Origin: Auriscalpium vulgare
Taxonomy: Eukaryota > Basidiomycota > Agaricomycetes > Russulales > Auriscalpiaceae
Assembly (NCBI GenBank): GCA_019915015.1
Contig: JAHBBC010000006.1
Coordinates: 248,001-312,000 of the forward strand
Reading direction: 5' to 3'
Length of the DNA: 64,000 nucleotides
In this document: in pieces, positions 11,386 to 22,975 of the stretch
How positions within the stretch are numbered: position 1 is the first letter of the stretch
How the letters are laid out: each line of letters opens with the position of its first letter
Made by a program: the position numbers and the translations under genes
Notes under the pieces: generated by a model
Databases searched by the model: none
What the model was told of the DNA's origin: nothing
What the model saw: only the letters and a program-made list of their open reading frames with translations

Positions 11386-12078
11386 CACATAATACCACCA
11401 GGACAGATTTTTAATTCAAAGCACAGCGAAATACACTCAGCCCCATTTAAATTTACATCAAACCACCAGGCTAGAATTTCAGTTCAGATCACACCGGAAT
11501 GCACTCAGCCCCTGTTTAAATTCACATCGCACCACCGGGCTGGATTTTTAATTCAGATCACACCAAAATGCACTCAGCCCCTGTTTTAATTCACATCATG
11601 CCACCGGGCTGAATATTTAATTCAAAGCACAACAAAATGCACTCAGCCATGTTGATATTCATATCAGATGACCAGGGTGGATTTTTAATTCAGATCATAC
11701 CAAAATGCACTCAGCCCCTGTTTTAATTCACATCATGCCACCGGGCTGAATATTTAATTCAAAGCACAACAAAATGCACTCAGCCATGTTGATATTCATA
11801 TCAGACGAGTAGGGTGGATTTTTAATTCAGATCATACCAAAATGCACTCAGCCCCTGTTTTAATTCACATCATGCCACTGGGCTGAATATTTAATTCAAA
11901 GCACAACAAAATGCACTCAGCCATGTTGATATTCATATCAGACGAGTAGGGTGGATTTTTAGTTCCGATCACACCAAAATGCACTCAGCCCCTGTTTTAA
12001 TTCACATCATGCCACTGGGCAGAATATTTAATTCAAAGCATAACAAAATGCACAAAGCCCCTGTTTTCATTCACATCA
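11386..12078. repeat. 69-bp tandem array, left part in REP-1A
   Basis: The unit is about 69 bp, starting cagatcacaccaaaatgcac and including tcagcccctgttttaattca and a gccaccgggctgaata motif. Units differ by a few bases and by small indels. The array is cut by X2 at 12078/12079 and resumes at 16831. Confidence 0.85.
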
Positions 12079-13174
12079 CTTGGTGGGAAATGGCCAGCGC
12101 AAGCATGGCAGTACAATTACTCTTAATCATTTAGGGGGCAGGGGGGAGAGGGGCTTGGCCATTAAATATACCCAAGCAAAATTGCTGACAGTTTAGGCTT
12201 GGGGATTGTCTCTATCATTGGGTGGTAGCTCAATGTCCTGCATGCTCCGATGCACTAGGTGGTCGGAGGTGAGTGTTGCAATGTTGTGACGTTGTGATCA
12301 TTCTTCCGGTAAGAATGCTCCGGAATGGTGGTCCGATTCCTGAGGCAATAATCGGGACGCTAATGAAAATACAAAACAATCAGGATCAGAATGATGCAGT
12401 GCGAGTACAAGAACTGAGGTGGACAATGGTGCGACTGCAGAGGAATACAGATGTCACAGTAACTGGAGTGGCATTGTGCACACATTCTGATGACAATCTC
12501 AACAGTAAACATGTCTGATGGCATTCTGACGAGTTGTGACAGCTGTGGGAGATGTTGTGCTTGAGGTTGCGTGGTGGCCATTGGAATGATGAGAGCAGGT
12601 TGGACAACTATGTGCAGGTCGTGCCACTGGGTTGATGGTTCAAGGGTGCTGTCCAAGGTGCACTTTTGATCATGAAATGTTTTGCAAGACTGCAATGGTG
12701 AGAACTCTGGCTCCTACCTTGCAAACATTCGGAAAGACTACTTGAATGGTCTGAACGCTGCTGTTGCTGTGAAACACCTCAATTTCCCAAATTATTACGT
12801 GGCTGTCGACTTGACAAAAGGGCAAAAATTCCCCAATGATTGCCTGGCAGCATGTAACAAGGCGTATCAACCTATTGCTTAGCCCTATCATGTATTATAT
12901 ATATGATATCCTACAAAGAGTGAGCACTTGTAACCATTAAGATGATCTGGACACAGATGGTAGAGATGTATTGGCTATGTTTTCTCAACTCTATATATTG
13001 TGTTTGCATTATTGTGATTTGCAAAATGGATGAGAATCACTGAACAAAAAGAGTTCAAAGGTCCTCGACCCGTTGGCTGTGGCGCCACCGGGTGCCGCGG
13101 CTCCGCTCTTGACTCTGACACTTACATATAGCCGCCGCACTCTCGCTGCTGCTTCCCACAACATGTGACGTGTT

Positions 13175-14580
13175 GACGGGCACCCACAGGTAGTAGGGTG
13201 GTAAATGTGTGTGATACCAGATACCTAGAGCGCTGAGGAGGGTACCGTGATGATGTGTGTGTGCGAGTGGGTGTCAGGGTCCCGAAGATGATCGGATGCG
13301 TGTCTCCGACGTGGTGCGCAGGAGGTGTGTGCGGTCGGAAAGGTGGATCAGAGTGCACAAACGGTCGGAGAACTGTGCCGACGAGGGTCCGGAGGTGAGG
13401 ACACGTGGTGCGAGTGACTGTGAGAAACTGGACGCAGTGCGTACAACCGTCGACAAAGGTGTGCAGAGTGTGGCTCTAATGCGTGATGCGCGACGGCGTT
13501 GCGAGGTGATCGAAACAACAACAAGGGGTGCGGTCAACAACGCTGAACTGTTGCGATCGTGCGAACGGTCGGATGAGTAGAGGCACAGGTCGGAATGTCG
13601 GATCGAGTGGTGGGAGTAAGTGCGATCGAGGGTGCAACCGCGACAGGACAAATGGAAGCGAGGCTGGGATCTCTCATGTCCCAAGACGGTAGGAGCAACG
13701 ATGAGTCATGCAGGCAATGACGCAGAACCGTGTGGATGGTCAGAGGAGCGGGGGCGATGGGCGGAAGATAGGGATGAGTGGTGCAAGTACACCGATTCAT
13801 GTTGCGATCGCTGCGGGACGAGCGGAACACAATTGTGATCTCCGATGTCACAAGACACTCGGAGCGATGAAGTGTGAGGGCAACAGCGGATGCAATGATG
13901 ATGGAATAAGATGAGAGGGAGGAGAACAATGAGCTGAGTGCGTGAGACGACGACGAAGACAAAGGCAAAGGCAAAGGTGACAGAGCTTGCCTCGAGCTAA
14001 CTATACAATAGAGACGGAGATGCTGTGCTCCAAATGAGATCTGAACCATGGGGGGAACCGAATCTGTATTGCAGTATGGATGCGACCGCTATTTATATGT
14101 TTCGACTGCTGCAGTACAAGTCCGATCAAGAATGAAGTCGGAATAAAGGAAAATGGTCGGAACAAAAGCAAATGATGGTGTGCAAGTTGCACATGGTACA
14201 GACAATGGAGGAGAGTCAAGAGGCTGTATAGAACAATGTAGAGCAAGTGATCAGCGCTTATCAGGAGGACAGTGCAAGCACATGGAAAACAATCTGCGCT
14301 ATCAAGGAGTGCGGGAGAGACATCCTACAGAGTCGAACAAGACATTACAACTAGAAAAGGAGACAATGGAGGTGTGGCTGGCGAGTGGTAGAATACACTC
14401 CGATGTGTGAGGGGGCTGCAGGTAAGTGTTGCGATTTTGCGACTCGTCGAACGGTCGGAAGAATGCTCTGGTATTGCGTGTGCAATGGTCAGAGCGGTGG
14501 AGGGATAATCGGAGTGCTGGTCCGACCGCAGAACGATCGGGATCGAATATATGTAGCGCGAACTTGAGCACTGAGCTGGA
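13175..14580. repeat. Decayed Gypsy-2-like LTR within X2
   Basis: The order of short matches to the LTR at 42406-43703 is conserved: the early ggtagtaggg and tagagcgctg blocks, gtgtgtgcgag, ggaayaagatgag, and a ctatttata block near 14090. Many substitutions and indels separate them. The exact right end cannot be fixed by eye. It is either an old solo LTR or captured cargo, and X1 lacks it. Confidence 0.5.
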
Positions 14581-15649
14581 CAATGGTTGGAGGACAATGG
14601 CGCAACTGTGGGGGTACTCGGAAGTCGCAGAGACGTCGGAGAGATGTGGCGCACGTGCTGAAACAACGATCCCAAGAATCAAAATGTCTGATGGAATTCC
14701 GGTGCGTTATGACAGCTGTGGGAGATGCTGTGCTTGAGGTCGTGTGGCGGCAGTTGGAACAATGAGCAAGTGGTTGGATGACTGCGTGTGATGTGTGCAA
14801 CGGTGTTGCTGGCGCGAGTGTGGTGTCCAAGGTATGATTCCGATTGCGTGACTGCTCTGCAAGAGTCCAATCTTGCGAGCGGTCGGAAGAACTAATCGGG
14901 TGGTCGGAGCACTGCTGTGCGATGCTGCGATCTTCGGAATTGTGTGTCTGTTGACTTGATGAAAGTGTGAAAATTCTGTAATGATTGCCTCGCAGCATGG
15001 AGCAAGGTGTATCAGCGTCGTCACCATTGTGCTGACGCACCACACGACGTCGACAATGTGTGTCTTGGCTTCCACTACGCCTATGGAGGCGGTTCCGGGC
15101 TCAATCGAGGGCTTGGATGTCATGTATTTCTATGATGCCCAAGAGTTTTATCTGATGCTGTATTTCATGGCAAAAGAGTTATATTTCATTTTCACATGTA
15201 TGTAATTTCTATCCACAGTAGCACCATAGAATTGCATGTATATGTGAATCAGTCATGATAGGATATCTCGATTGAGCCCAGAACCGCCTCCACAGGCGCA
15301 GTAGAAGCTGAGATACACGTTGTCAATGTCGCGTGGCGCGTCAGCACGACAGCGACGACGCGCCACATGTTGTGGGAAGCAGCGGCGATGTGTAAGTGTT
15401 GGAGTCAAGAGCGAAGCCACGGCACCTGGTGGCGCCGCAGCCCACAGGTCGAGGACCTCTGAACTCTTTTTTTTTCAGTGATTCTCCTCCATTTTGCAAA
15501 TCACAATCATTGTAGCTTTATATATATATATATATATTGTCCCAAAGTACCAAAGAAGGGGAAAGAAATTGATGCAAAGAGCAAACTGTCTTGTAGGGCA
15601 GGAGAAGATAGAAGGTCAACAACTACTGCACATATCCTATAAAGCTAAA

Positions 15650-15736
15650 TGGCCTTGTAGTGTAGTGGTGAATACTATTGGTTGTTATATAAAGCCAAGA
15701 GGTTGTAGGTTCAATTCCCCCTCTGTGCGACTTTTT
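15650..15736 (+). other. tRNA-derived pol III promoter module in X2
   Basis: It starts tggccttg and has an A-box-like tagtgtagtgg (15658-15668), a perfect B-box ggttcaattc (15708-15717) and a T5 run at 15732-15736. Stems are too poor for a working tRNA. It is conserved with the inverted copy at 1285-1371, so it belongs to the X family and is not a chance match. Confidence 0.55.
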
Positions 15737-16830
15737 ATTAATATAAATATTCAGCCCGGGTATTGTAGTAGCCGGGTTTGTGCACCATGACGCGTTTAAA
15801 TATGCACACAGTCGAAAGTGCCGGTTGATGCGTCATGGTGCGTGTTTGGCCTACCCGTGGGAAAGTTTTACCTAAAATGGAAACTGTGCAGTATTGTTTG
15901 CTGGCTCGAGAACAATTGAAAACATGTTCATATTGTTGCTGGTTAGCTTGCAAAACGCAAAATACTTGCAGACATGAGTATCTTTGGAAGTGAGAAGGTG
16001 TTGAAAAGCATTGGGCAGGAGCTACTTAGCTAAAAATTGCTCAATTGCCGGGTAACCGGGTACTTTATCCCCGGGATTAGTAAGCAATGACTCATTGACC
16101 GGCAAAAATCCCAGTCTGCCTAATTCAACTGCGTCATTTTCCCACGCTTGTTGAGGAATTATTTTTCCCACGCTTGTTGAGGAATTATATTATTGGCTAT
16201 TCACATAATCAACATCCTTTCAACACTTCTGGTATATATAATGCATGGTAGTTAGCAACTAGAGCCCTCCCAATTGCCAACCTCACCATTGTCACCCCGT
16301 GGGAACATGTTACCAAAAAGGGAAGTTAGAAGGCCTTCTCTTCTGACTTGAGAACAATTGGTATCATGTGTATATCAATGCTAATTAGCTTGGAAAATGC
16401 AAAATACTCGCAGACAAGAGTGTCTTTTGCAGTGCAAAGGCGTGTAAATCACAGGGCAGGCAGGAGCTACTTAGCTAAGAATTACAGAATTAGGCAGATG
16501 GGACGACACGACTTGACTTTAGTCCAAGCTTTGGGACATATCTCCTAGAGCAATCTTTCTAATGCATGCATTTTGCCTGACTGATGAAGGAAATAAATGA
16601 TTAGGAGGAATCATAATGAAGAGTACTCGTCATGAGAACCATGCTAGTGCTATAGTTGAAGTGTGAGGATCCTGCAAGGTGCGGCAGGACCTGCTTAGCT
16701 AAGAATTACTGAAAAAGGCAGTTGGGACGACGCGACTTGACCGTGGGATCTATTTCCTAAAGCGACTTATAATGTGTTCACGTTTTGGCCTGACTTGGTT
16801 GAAGAAAGAAACGATTAAGAGTAATCGTAA

Positions 16831-18500
16831 TGCCACTGGGCTGATCAAAGCACACCAAAATGCACTCAGCCCCATTTAAATTTACATCAAACCACCAGGC
16901 TGGATTTTCAGTTCAGATCCCACCAGAATGCACCCAGCCCCTGTTTAAATTCACATCAAACCACCGGGCTGGATTTTTAATTCAGATCACACCAAAATAC
17001 GCTCAGCCCCTGTTTTAATTCACATCATGCCAATGGGCTGAATATTTAATTCAAAGCACAACAAAATGCACAAAGCCCCTATTTTCATTCACATCATGCC
17101 ACTGGGCTGAATATTTCATTCAAAGCACATCAAAATGCACTCAGCCCCATTTTAATTTACATCAAACCACCAGGCTGGATTCGGATCACACCGGAATACA
17201 CCCAGCCCCTGTTTAAATTCACATCACACTACCGGGCTGGATTTTTAATTCAGATCACACCAAAATGCACTCAGCCCCTGTTTTAATTCACATCATGCCA
17301 CCAGGCTGAATATTTAATTCAGATCACACCAAAATGCACTCAGCCCCTGTTTTAATTCACATCATGCCACCGGGCTAGATATTTAATTCAAAGCACAACA
17401 AAATGCACTCAGCCATGTTGATATTCATATCAGACGACCAGGGTGGATTTTTGATTCAGATCACACCAAAATGCACTCAGCCCCTTTTTTAATTCACATC
17501 ATGCCACCAGGCTGAATATTGAATTCAGATCACACCAAAATGCACTCAGCCCCTGTTGTAATTCACATCATGCCACCGGGCTAGATATTTAATTCAAAGC
17601 ACAACAAAATGCACTCAGCCATGTTGATATTCATATCAGACGACCAGGGTGGATTTTTGATTCAGATCACACCAAAATGCACTCAGCCCCTGTTTTAATT
17701 CACATCATCCCACTGGGCTGAATATTTAATTCAAAGCACAACAAAATGCACTCAGCCATGTTGATATTCATATCAGACGAGTAGGGTGGATTTTTAATTC
17801 AGATTATACCAAAATGCACTCAGCCCCGTTTATATTCACATCATGCCACCAGGTTGAATATTTAATTCGAAGCACAACAAATGCACTCAGCCCTCTTGAT
17901 ATTCATATCACACCAAACCAGAATGCACTCAGCCCCTGTTTTAATTAATATCACACCACCGGGCTGAATATTTCATTCAGATCACACTGAAATGCACTCA
18001 GCCCTGTTTAAATTCACATCAGATGACCAGGGTGGATTTTTAATTCAGCTCACATAGAAATGCACTCAGCCCTGTTGAAATCTGCATCACACCACTTGGA
18101 TGAAATTTCAATTGAGATCACAAAAAAATGCACTCAGCCTTGTATAAATTCACATCATGCCACACCAGAATGCTCTCAGCCCCTGTATTAATTCACATTA
18201 TGCCACCAGGCTGGATATTTAATTTGGATCACACCTAAATGCACTCAGCTCCTGTTTTAATCTATATCACACCACCAGGCTGGATTCTTAATCCATATCA
18301 CCAAAATGCTCCCAGCTCCTATTTTGTGTTATATCATACCACATTGCTGATTTTTAATTTAGGTTATACCAAAATGCACTCAGCCTCTGTTTGGATTTAT
18401 ATTAATTTATATCACACCGCAAGGTTGAATATTTGTTTCAGATCACCCTTCAGCCCCTGTTTGGATTTATATCATACAACAAGGTTCAATGTTTGATTCA
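16831..18500. repeat. 69-bp tandem array, right part in REP-1A
   Basis: This continues the array from 12078. Units become progressively more degenerate to the right (from about 17850). Short open frames here, such as 18239-18496, are translations of the repeat and not genes. Confidence 0.85.
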
Positions 18501-19151
18501 TATGCCACTAAAATGTTCTCAGTCTCAGTGCCTTCCTAGATTTATATTGACTATCTATGTTGACTATTCAATCAAATTCAAACCGGACTACACTTGGCCC
18601 CTGTTTCAATATATATTGCACCAGAGCCTCAATTTTTAATTTATATTGTCAGCCCCGCAGAGAGCAGAGGTGACAATACTGAATTCTTAATTCAAAAGCA
18701 TAGTCTCAATTTCATAAAGCAACACCTCACAGTGTGCTCATCCAAATATCATGAAAGCAAGAGATTATGTGACAAGGAATGCACAATCTTGCAACTAATG
18801 TTGATATGTTCACAATGTCATCACAATAATTTCAATGATTAAAACAGCAAGCAATCTTTTTAGTATTTAAAAAACATGAAGATAACAGCCTGAACATCAT
18901 AAACTAACTCCTCACGATCTGCTCATTCAAATTTCATGAAACAACCACCATTCGAAAGCTGTTCCTCGTACCTTCCCAATGGTACAAAGAAATCGCAAAT
19001 CCAACTCGTTTCCACGAAGATATAAGAGTAAAACTGTCGACCGGAAAAACTCGGGTGTGTGCCCGGGTGAAACCGTAAACTGTACTTTACTTCGGACTCC
19101 GACGGCATATTTTTCTGCTCGAAAGAACTGATTCCAAATATGGAATCAGAA
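18501..19151. other. Right arm of REP-1A (non-coding)
   Basis: It matches 31260-31910 almost base for base. It ends in the small palindrome tgattccaaatatggaatca, which is the 5' terminus of the element on the minus strand. No gene is seen. Confidence 0.7.
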
Positions 19152-19202
19152 AAGGTGGGAGCCGCTATGGCATGCCTTGCGAAACCGATGATGGCCTCGC
19201 GG
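19152..19202 (-). CDS. Gypsy-2 gag-pol junction fragment
   Basis: This 51-bp island of Gypsy-2 lies between REP-1A and Gypsy-1a. On the minus strand one frame continues the protease C-terminus (TFP-RGHHRFRKACHSGSHL, then a stop once REP-1A is removed). The frame one base downstream continues into pol (REAIIGFARHAIAAPTF-DDL). Gag and Pol therefore lie in different, overlapping frames, which suggests translational frameshifting. The last 4 bases (GCGG, 19199-19202) are the left target duplication of Gypsy-1a. Confidence 0.75.
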
Positions 19203-20051
19203 TGATGAGATGAACCCTGGGGGAGGCCCCGGGAACGTCGATAGAAATGGAGGGAGCGAGCAGCCAACCGCTGGCCCAAGAGGTAGTGGGTCGGAGGAAG
19301 AGACCCAAGATCGCGACCGCGCCCCGAACAAACCACCCAGGACCCCGCGGGTCCTGCCCTCGTCCTGCGTCCCTCTCCCTCTCTCTTTCTCTCCGCTCCC
19401 GTCCGACCGTCGCACGTGGCGTCTCCTCCCACACTATTCGGTGCGACCCTCCCATCTGTCGCCGCTGGCCCGTCCTAGTCGCGGAGTCGCCCTTGCCGTC
19501 CGACCGTCCGACCTGTGTCCCTGCGCTTGTCCCGTCCGAGTAGCTATCCTAGAATATAAATGTCAGTCATAAAACCTACCACACTGTATCACTCCAGTCT
19601 GTGGCCGAGTCGGGGCAGCGTAGCCCGTGGTATCGCAAAGGTAGCGCGACCCGGATGTCGCTACGGCTTCCTGGTTTAAGTCATCGTGTCGGGCTGGTCT
19701 GGCTGTGTCGCGGCGTGCGATGCTCTCTGTGAAGCAGGAATGAAAGGTGTAGTCTCGGGTGTAGGCCCAAGGTCCAAAAGTGTCTATACAAGAGTATGAA
19801 TCGCATCTATATACCGCTGCTTCGTCAGCTCTCCCACGGCCCGTGCACTCGCGCCCCGCTAAGCCTCGCCCCCCTCCACGGTACGCTTCCCCTACGCCGT
19901 CTGTTATCGCAGCTGTGTCGCCCTGCCTCCGGAGTATCGCATCGTGGTCGTGTGGTTGCCTCGACGCCCTATGGGCGTCTCGGGGGTGTGTATCGTTCTG
20001 TAGCGGTGCGATCGGCCCGTTTCGGTGCCTGTAGCGCGGCGGGTCCCATCA
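19203..20051 (-). repeat. 3' LTR of Gypsy-1a
   Basis: It begins TGATGAGATG and ends GTCCCATCA on the plus strand, 849 bp. Compared with the 5' LTR I see G versus A in tgtccctgcRcttg and T versus C in ataaaYgtcag, both transitions. Open frames inside it (for example 19247-19543) are not genes. Confidence 0.95.
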
Positions 20052-20089
20052 TCCTCCCCCCAACTGAGCTACCGACTGTCCTCAGTCGG
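20052..20089 (-). promoter_or_regulatory. Hairpin/PPT module 1, at the Gypsy-1a 3' LTR
   Basis: On the element strand, stem CCGACTG/CAGTCGG with loop AGGA (20072-20089) is followed by a 5-nt spacer (TAGCT), then CAGT and TGGGGGGAGGA abutting the LTR. The purine run is in the position of the plus-strand primer. Confidence 0.82.
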
Positions 20090-20214
20090 CAAATCCCCGG
20101 ATGGCTCCTCCAGATAAAGGCTCCCTCGCGCCGTCTCGATGAGTCGTCAGGTAGCGTCGCACCGCCCGTCCGACCCAACCAAACTCCCGACACAACCCCC
20201 CCCCACACACCATC

Positions 20215-21443
20215 ATGACCTGGTCTCCCCACACGTACCGTCGCGGTACTCTCTTGCTGTACCACCTGGGTCGGGCCCCCAGCGCGGACTTCCCACTCGC
20301 AGCAGCCGCCGAAGCAATCGAGTCGCGCGAGCGTTGGGGACAGGAGGTGTTGGCTGTCATCGTACGATTCCCCTCTTTTCCCGTCCCGTTGTCGCGCTAA
20401 CCGTCCGCTCCCATCGGCTGTAGGAATCCATCACCGATTCCGACCCCAGGCTGATCATCCCCCTCGCCGAGCGCATCCTCATGCCGATACTCGAGAACGC
20501 CATCCTCCTCGTACCCGAGGTCGAGGATCGCTTCCGCTCGTGGGCGGGGCGCTTTCTTCGTCCCGCCCCGCTCCCTACGACCGAGCTGCACCCGTGGACC
20601 TCCGTTGTTGATCGGGTCGACCTACTTGACGCCCCCAAGGTCCGGCTGACCGCGACGCTGGTTGAGGAGAACTTTTGGGTCGTGTTTCGCAAACGCGGGT
20701 GCTCGGTCGCGTCGTACTTGCGCGAGCTCGCCATTTTCCATGCCGCCATCCCCGATGACCGTCCCCTGGGCAACCAGACGTGGGTCGCGTACGTCGTCCG
20801 AGAGGCCTTGGAATGTTCCGCGCTCTCCATTCGCCACTCGCGTGGTGGGACCGCTTTCCTTCCCGACTACGTCGCCCGCGAGTCGACCGCTTGGCCCATT
20901 TCGCCCCCCACGCAGTACGGTCGCAACCTCGGCGGACTGGGTGCGCGTCTTTTAGCTCGTTTCGAGGCCGTGTACCGCGAGACCGTCGAGGAGCTCGCTG
21001 GGGCTACGGAGAACGTCGCCAATCTGCAAGCCCTTTGGGCCGACGCTCCCTACCTGTTAGCCATCGTTCGCGACCCCTGCCTCTCCCTCGAGCACGCAAC
21101 CCGACTCTTCCTGGAGTACGCAGTGACTGCGGCATATGTTCTGCGCCATTTCCCAGCCGCCCCGACCGAGCCCGACCTTTACACGAACAACCTCTTGGTG
21201 ACCTTTGTGCGCCATCGTGTATTGTCGGGGCTCCCCGCCTTGCCCGCCGGTGATGGTGTCGGCTTGGTTGACGACGATGCCGGCGGTGTCGATTCCGTCG
21301 AGCAGATGCAGGGCGATCCCGTGGACGCCGGGGGTGTCGGGGATAATGTCGCTGTGATGGAGCGTGTGGTGGTCGGCGATGTCGGCGCGATAGTGGATTA
21401 CCGCAGCGATAGTGATAGCGACATCGCGAGCAGTCGCGAGTAG
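20215..21443 (+). CDS. Antisense gene alpha of Gypsy-1a (unknown function)
   Basis: I do not recognise the product. Two exons, 20215-20361 and 20424-21443, join through a 62-nt GT-AG intron to give 388 residues. The first exon has exactly 49 codons and ends in phase 0, as in gene beta next door. Around the junction both proteins have a W-G-x-x-V motif (SRERWGQEVLAVI here, AREEWGRKVATLY in beta). The body is helical-looking and rich in Leu, Ala and Arg, and the tail is acidic. No signal peptide or membrane segment is evident. It lies between PPT modules 1 and 2, opposite to the element. Confidence 0.72.
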
Positions 21444-21730
21444 TGTACCCCTTCTGTAAATGGTCTCTCCGGCCGCCATGAATCGCACAGAACTGTGGCC
21501 CCTGATGTCTCATAGCAATGATCGTCGCGTTTCGCTGCGTGGGCGACTCATAGCGTCGCGCGGTCTCCGACCGTGTTCTGATGGATCGCGGATTCGGTTG
21601 CGCGTGGTCGGCTCTGACTTTGTCTTGTCCCGCTCCCTTCTGGCTACTTGTTCCTCGTGCACCCTGCGCAGGCTGGTCACCCGTCGCCGAGAAAATCCCT
21701 ATCTTTCTCCTCGTCGCTCGTGACTGGCCA
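21444..21730. other. Spacer after antisense gene alpha
   Basis: It holds the presumed 3' UTR of alpha. No other feature is seen before PPT module 2. Confidence 0.4.
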
Positions 21731-21770
21731 TCCTCCCCCCAACTGAAATCTGCGCCTGTCCTCAGACGCA
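21731..21770 (-). promoter_or_regulatory. Hairpin/PPT module 2, internal
   Basis: On the element strand an 8-bp stem TGCGTCTG/CAGGCGCA (one G-T pair) with loop AGGA (21751-21770) is followed by spacer GATTT, then CAGT and TGGGGGGAGGA. The purine part is identical to module 1, but the stem sequence differs while pairing is kept. It separates gene alpha from gene beta and has no LTR beside it. Confidence 0.72.
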
Positions 21771-21865
21771 CATTCTCCGGCCAAACCCCGGCATATCGGG
21801 TCGCGGCGGGTTTCCGACGGCCTACATAACGCGTGCGGTCGGTGCGTGCGACCCAGCCTCCGACC

Positions 21866-22975
21866 ATGTCGTCCAGTTTCACCCTTGAGGCGCGTGCTTT
21901 CGCCCTTGTCGGGCTACTCCTCACTCCGCCCGCGATTGACCTAGAGACCGCTCCCGTCGAGACCCTGGTTCAGGCTCGGGAGGAGTGGGGTCGCAAGGTT
22001 GCTACGCTCTACGTAAGTCCTCGCGCTGTCGTTGCGATCCCCGCTCACGTCCGTGTCGCGCTTATCCAGAATGAAGTGTATAACACTGCGAAGCCATCCG
22101 TCCTTTGCCTTGTCCAGGCAATTGTCAGCCCCGTCTTCGAGACGCTGTTCACCGTGTCCCCCGAGTCGCGCGCCGCGTTTGCTGAATGGGGTGGTAACCT
22201 CATCGGCGACATCGCGCCTCCGACGTCCGCTCCTCTCGACCCGACATTTTCGGTTCGCCCGATCGCTGGATTCACCTTCCCGAACAATCGCGACCACTCT
22301 CGCCAGCTCTCGCGCCTCTGCGAGGGCGCCCTGTGGGCCGCATTTGAGTCGGGCCGCACGTCCGTTCCCCAGTACCGTCGCAGCCTTGGTGAGCTCTGCT
22401 TGGCCGCTCATCCCACCGGTCGCGGAGCGGGCATCGACGCGACAGTCCACGCGGAGTTCATTGCCGGCATGAATGCTTGTGCTTCGGCTCTTCAGCGCCT
22501 GAACGGCGGGGAAGAGGCCCTCCTGTCCGAGGTCCATCGCCTCTCCTACTCGACCACCGGCATATCCCTCCCCGACCTCCTGCGTACCCTCGCGCACCCT
22601 CTGTCCGACACGCTCATCACCCACACCACCGAGACCGTGGCGACCTTGGCGTCGATCTACGGCACCATCGCGCAACTTGCGCGACCCGACGACCGCCGCG
22701 CGCGTGGTCGCTGGGGTCCGTATGCCGACGCCTTTGACTCCGCGGATGGGTTCTTGGAGGCCGCCGCTGCCGCGTATCTGCGCGACGCCTTGCAGTGGTC
22801 CACCACTATCGACAGTCTTCATGCGCGCACCGCCATTGAGAGCGCTATCCTCGCGTCGAACCTCCCCACCGAGTTATTGGCCGACGTCCACAGCGACCCG
22901 ACGATGTTCTTGGACGAGGTCGTGACGTTCCGCGCAGTCCCGATGGGTTGGCAAAACGCGCACCGTGGTCGTTGA
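21866..22975 (+). CDS. Antisense gene beta of Gypsy-1a (unknown function, alpha paralog)
   Basis: The ATG at 21866 opens a frame that stays open to 22975. A canonical 57-nt intron (22013-22069, GTAAGT...CCAG) lies in it in frame. Spliced, the protein has 350 residues, and retention would add 19. The 49-codon phase-0 first exon and the EEWG motif at its end match gene alpha, so the two look like diverged duplicates. The product is Ala/Leu-rich and helical-looking, without a recognisable domain. An in-frame ATG at 21833 would add 11 residues; I prefer 21866 for alignment with alpha. Confidence 0.7.
   Translation: MSSSFTLEARAFALVGLLLTPPAIDLETAPVETLVQAREEWGRKVATLYVSPRAVVAIPAHVRVALIQNEVYNTAKPSVLCLVQAIVSPVFETLFTVSPESRAAFAEWGGNLIGDIAPPTSAPLDPTFSVRPIAGFTFPNNRDHSRQLSRLCEGALWAAFESGRTSVPQYRRSLGELCLAAHPTGRGAGIDATVHAEFIAGMNACASALQRLNGGEEALLSEVHRLSYSTTGISLPDLLRTLAHPLSDTLITHTTETVATLASIYGTIAQLARPDDRRARGRWGPYADAFDSADGFLEAAAAAYLRDALQWSTTIDSLHARTAIESAILASNLPTELLADVHSDPTMFLDEVVTFRAVPMGWQNAHRGR

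Larger units (their letters stand above)
12079..16830 (-). mobile_element. X2, Helitron-like element inside REP-1A
   Basis: Comparison with REP-1B places the ends at 12079 (cttggtggg) and 16830 (gtaatcgtaa). On the minus strand it starts TTACGATTACTC, and the inner copy acaattactcttaatc (12113-12128) is complementary to that end. A hairpin (12093-12109) lies 14 nt from the other end, and the next base outside is a T in element orientation. The interior differs from X1: about 13175-14580 resembles a decayed Gypsy-2-type LTR (shared ggtagtaggg, cctagagcgctg and tatttatac blocks). Positions about 13014-13175 are an inverted copy of about 15360-15515. No transposase ORF is visible. Confidence 0.72.
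10843..19151 (-). mobile_element. REP-1A, Helitron-like element carrying X2
   Basis: The shared sequence with REP-1B (28013-31910) runs from 10843 (catgttgaagaga) to 19151 (ggaatcagaa), apart from X2. On the minus strand it starts TTCTGATTCC and ends ...CAACATG followed by T (10842). A hairpin lies 13 nt from that end. Removing it rejoins the Gypsy-2 pol frame exactly (ACC TT/T GAT GAT), so it inserted between two T residues without further duplication. It contains the 69-bp tandem array and no transposase. Confidence 0.75.

Noticed and set aside
11386..12078. CRISPR-like array
   Set aside because: The units are contiguous tandem repeats without unique spacers, and the genome is eukaryotic.
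15650..15736. Functional tRNA gene
   Set aside because: A and B boxes are present, but the acceptor and T stems do not pair properly, so only a tRNA-derived module is claimed.
18239..18639. Open frames in the tandem array (also 30998-31398)
   Set aside because: They are translations of the 69-bp repeat units, occur twice with the repeat, and have no domain.
19247..19543. ORFs inside Gypsy-1 LTRs (also 376-609, 38903-39199)
   Set aside because: They fall within LTRs and recur only because the LTR recurs. No known product is expected there.
21731..21770. Remnant of an internal LTR at PPT module 2
   Set aside because: Only the purine tract and hairpin match the 3' end. No LTR sequence follows on the outer side.
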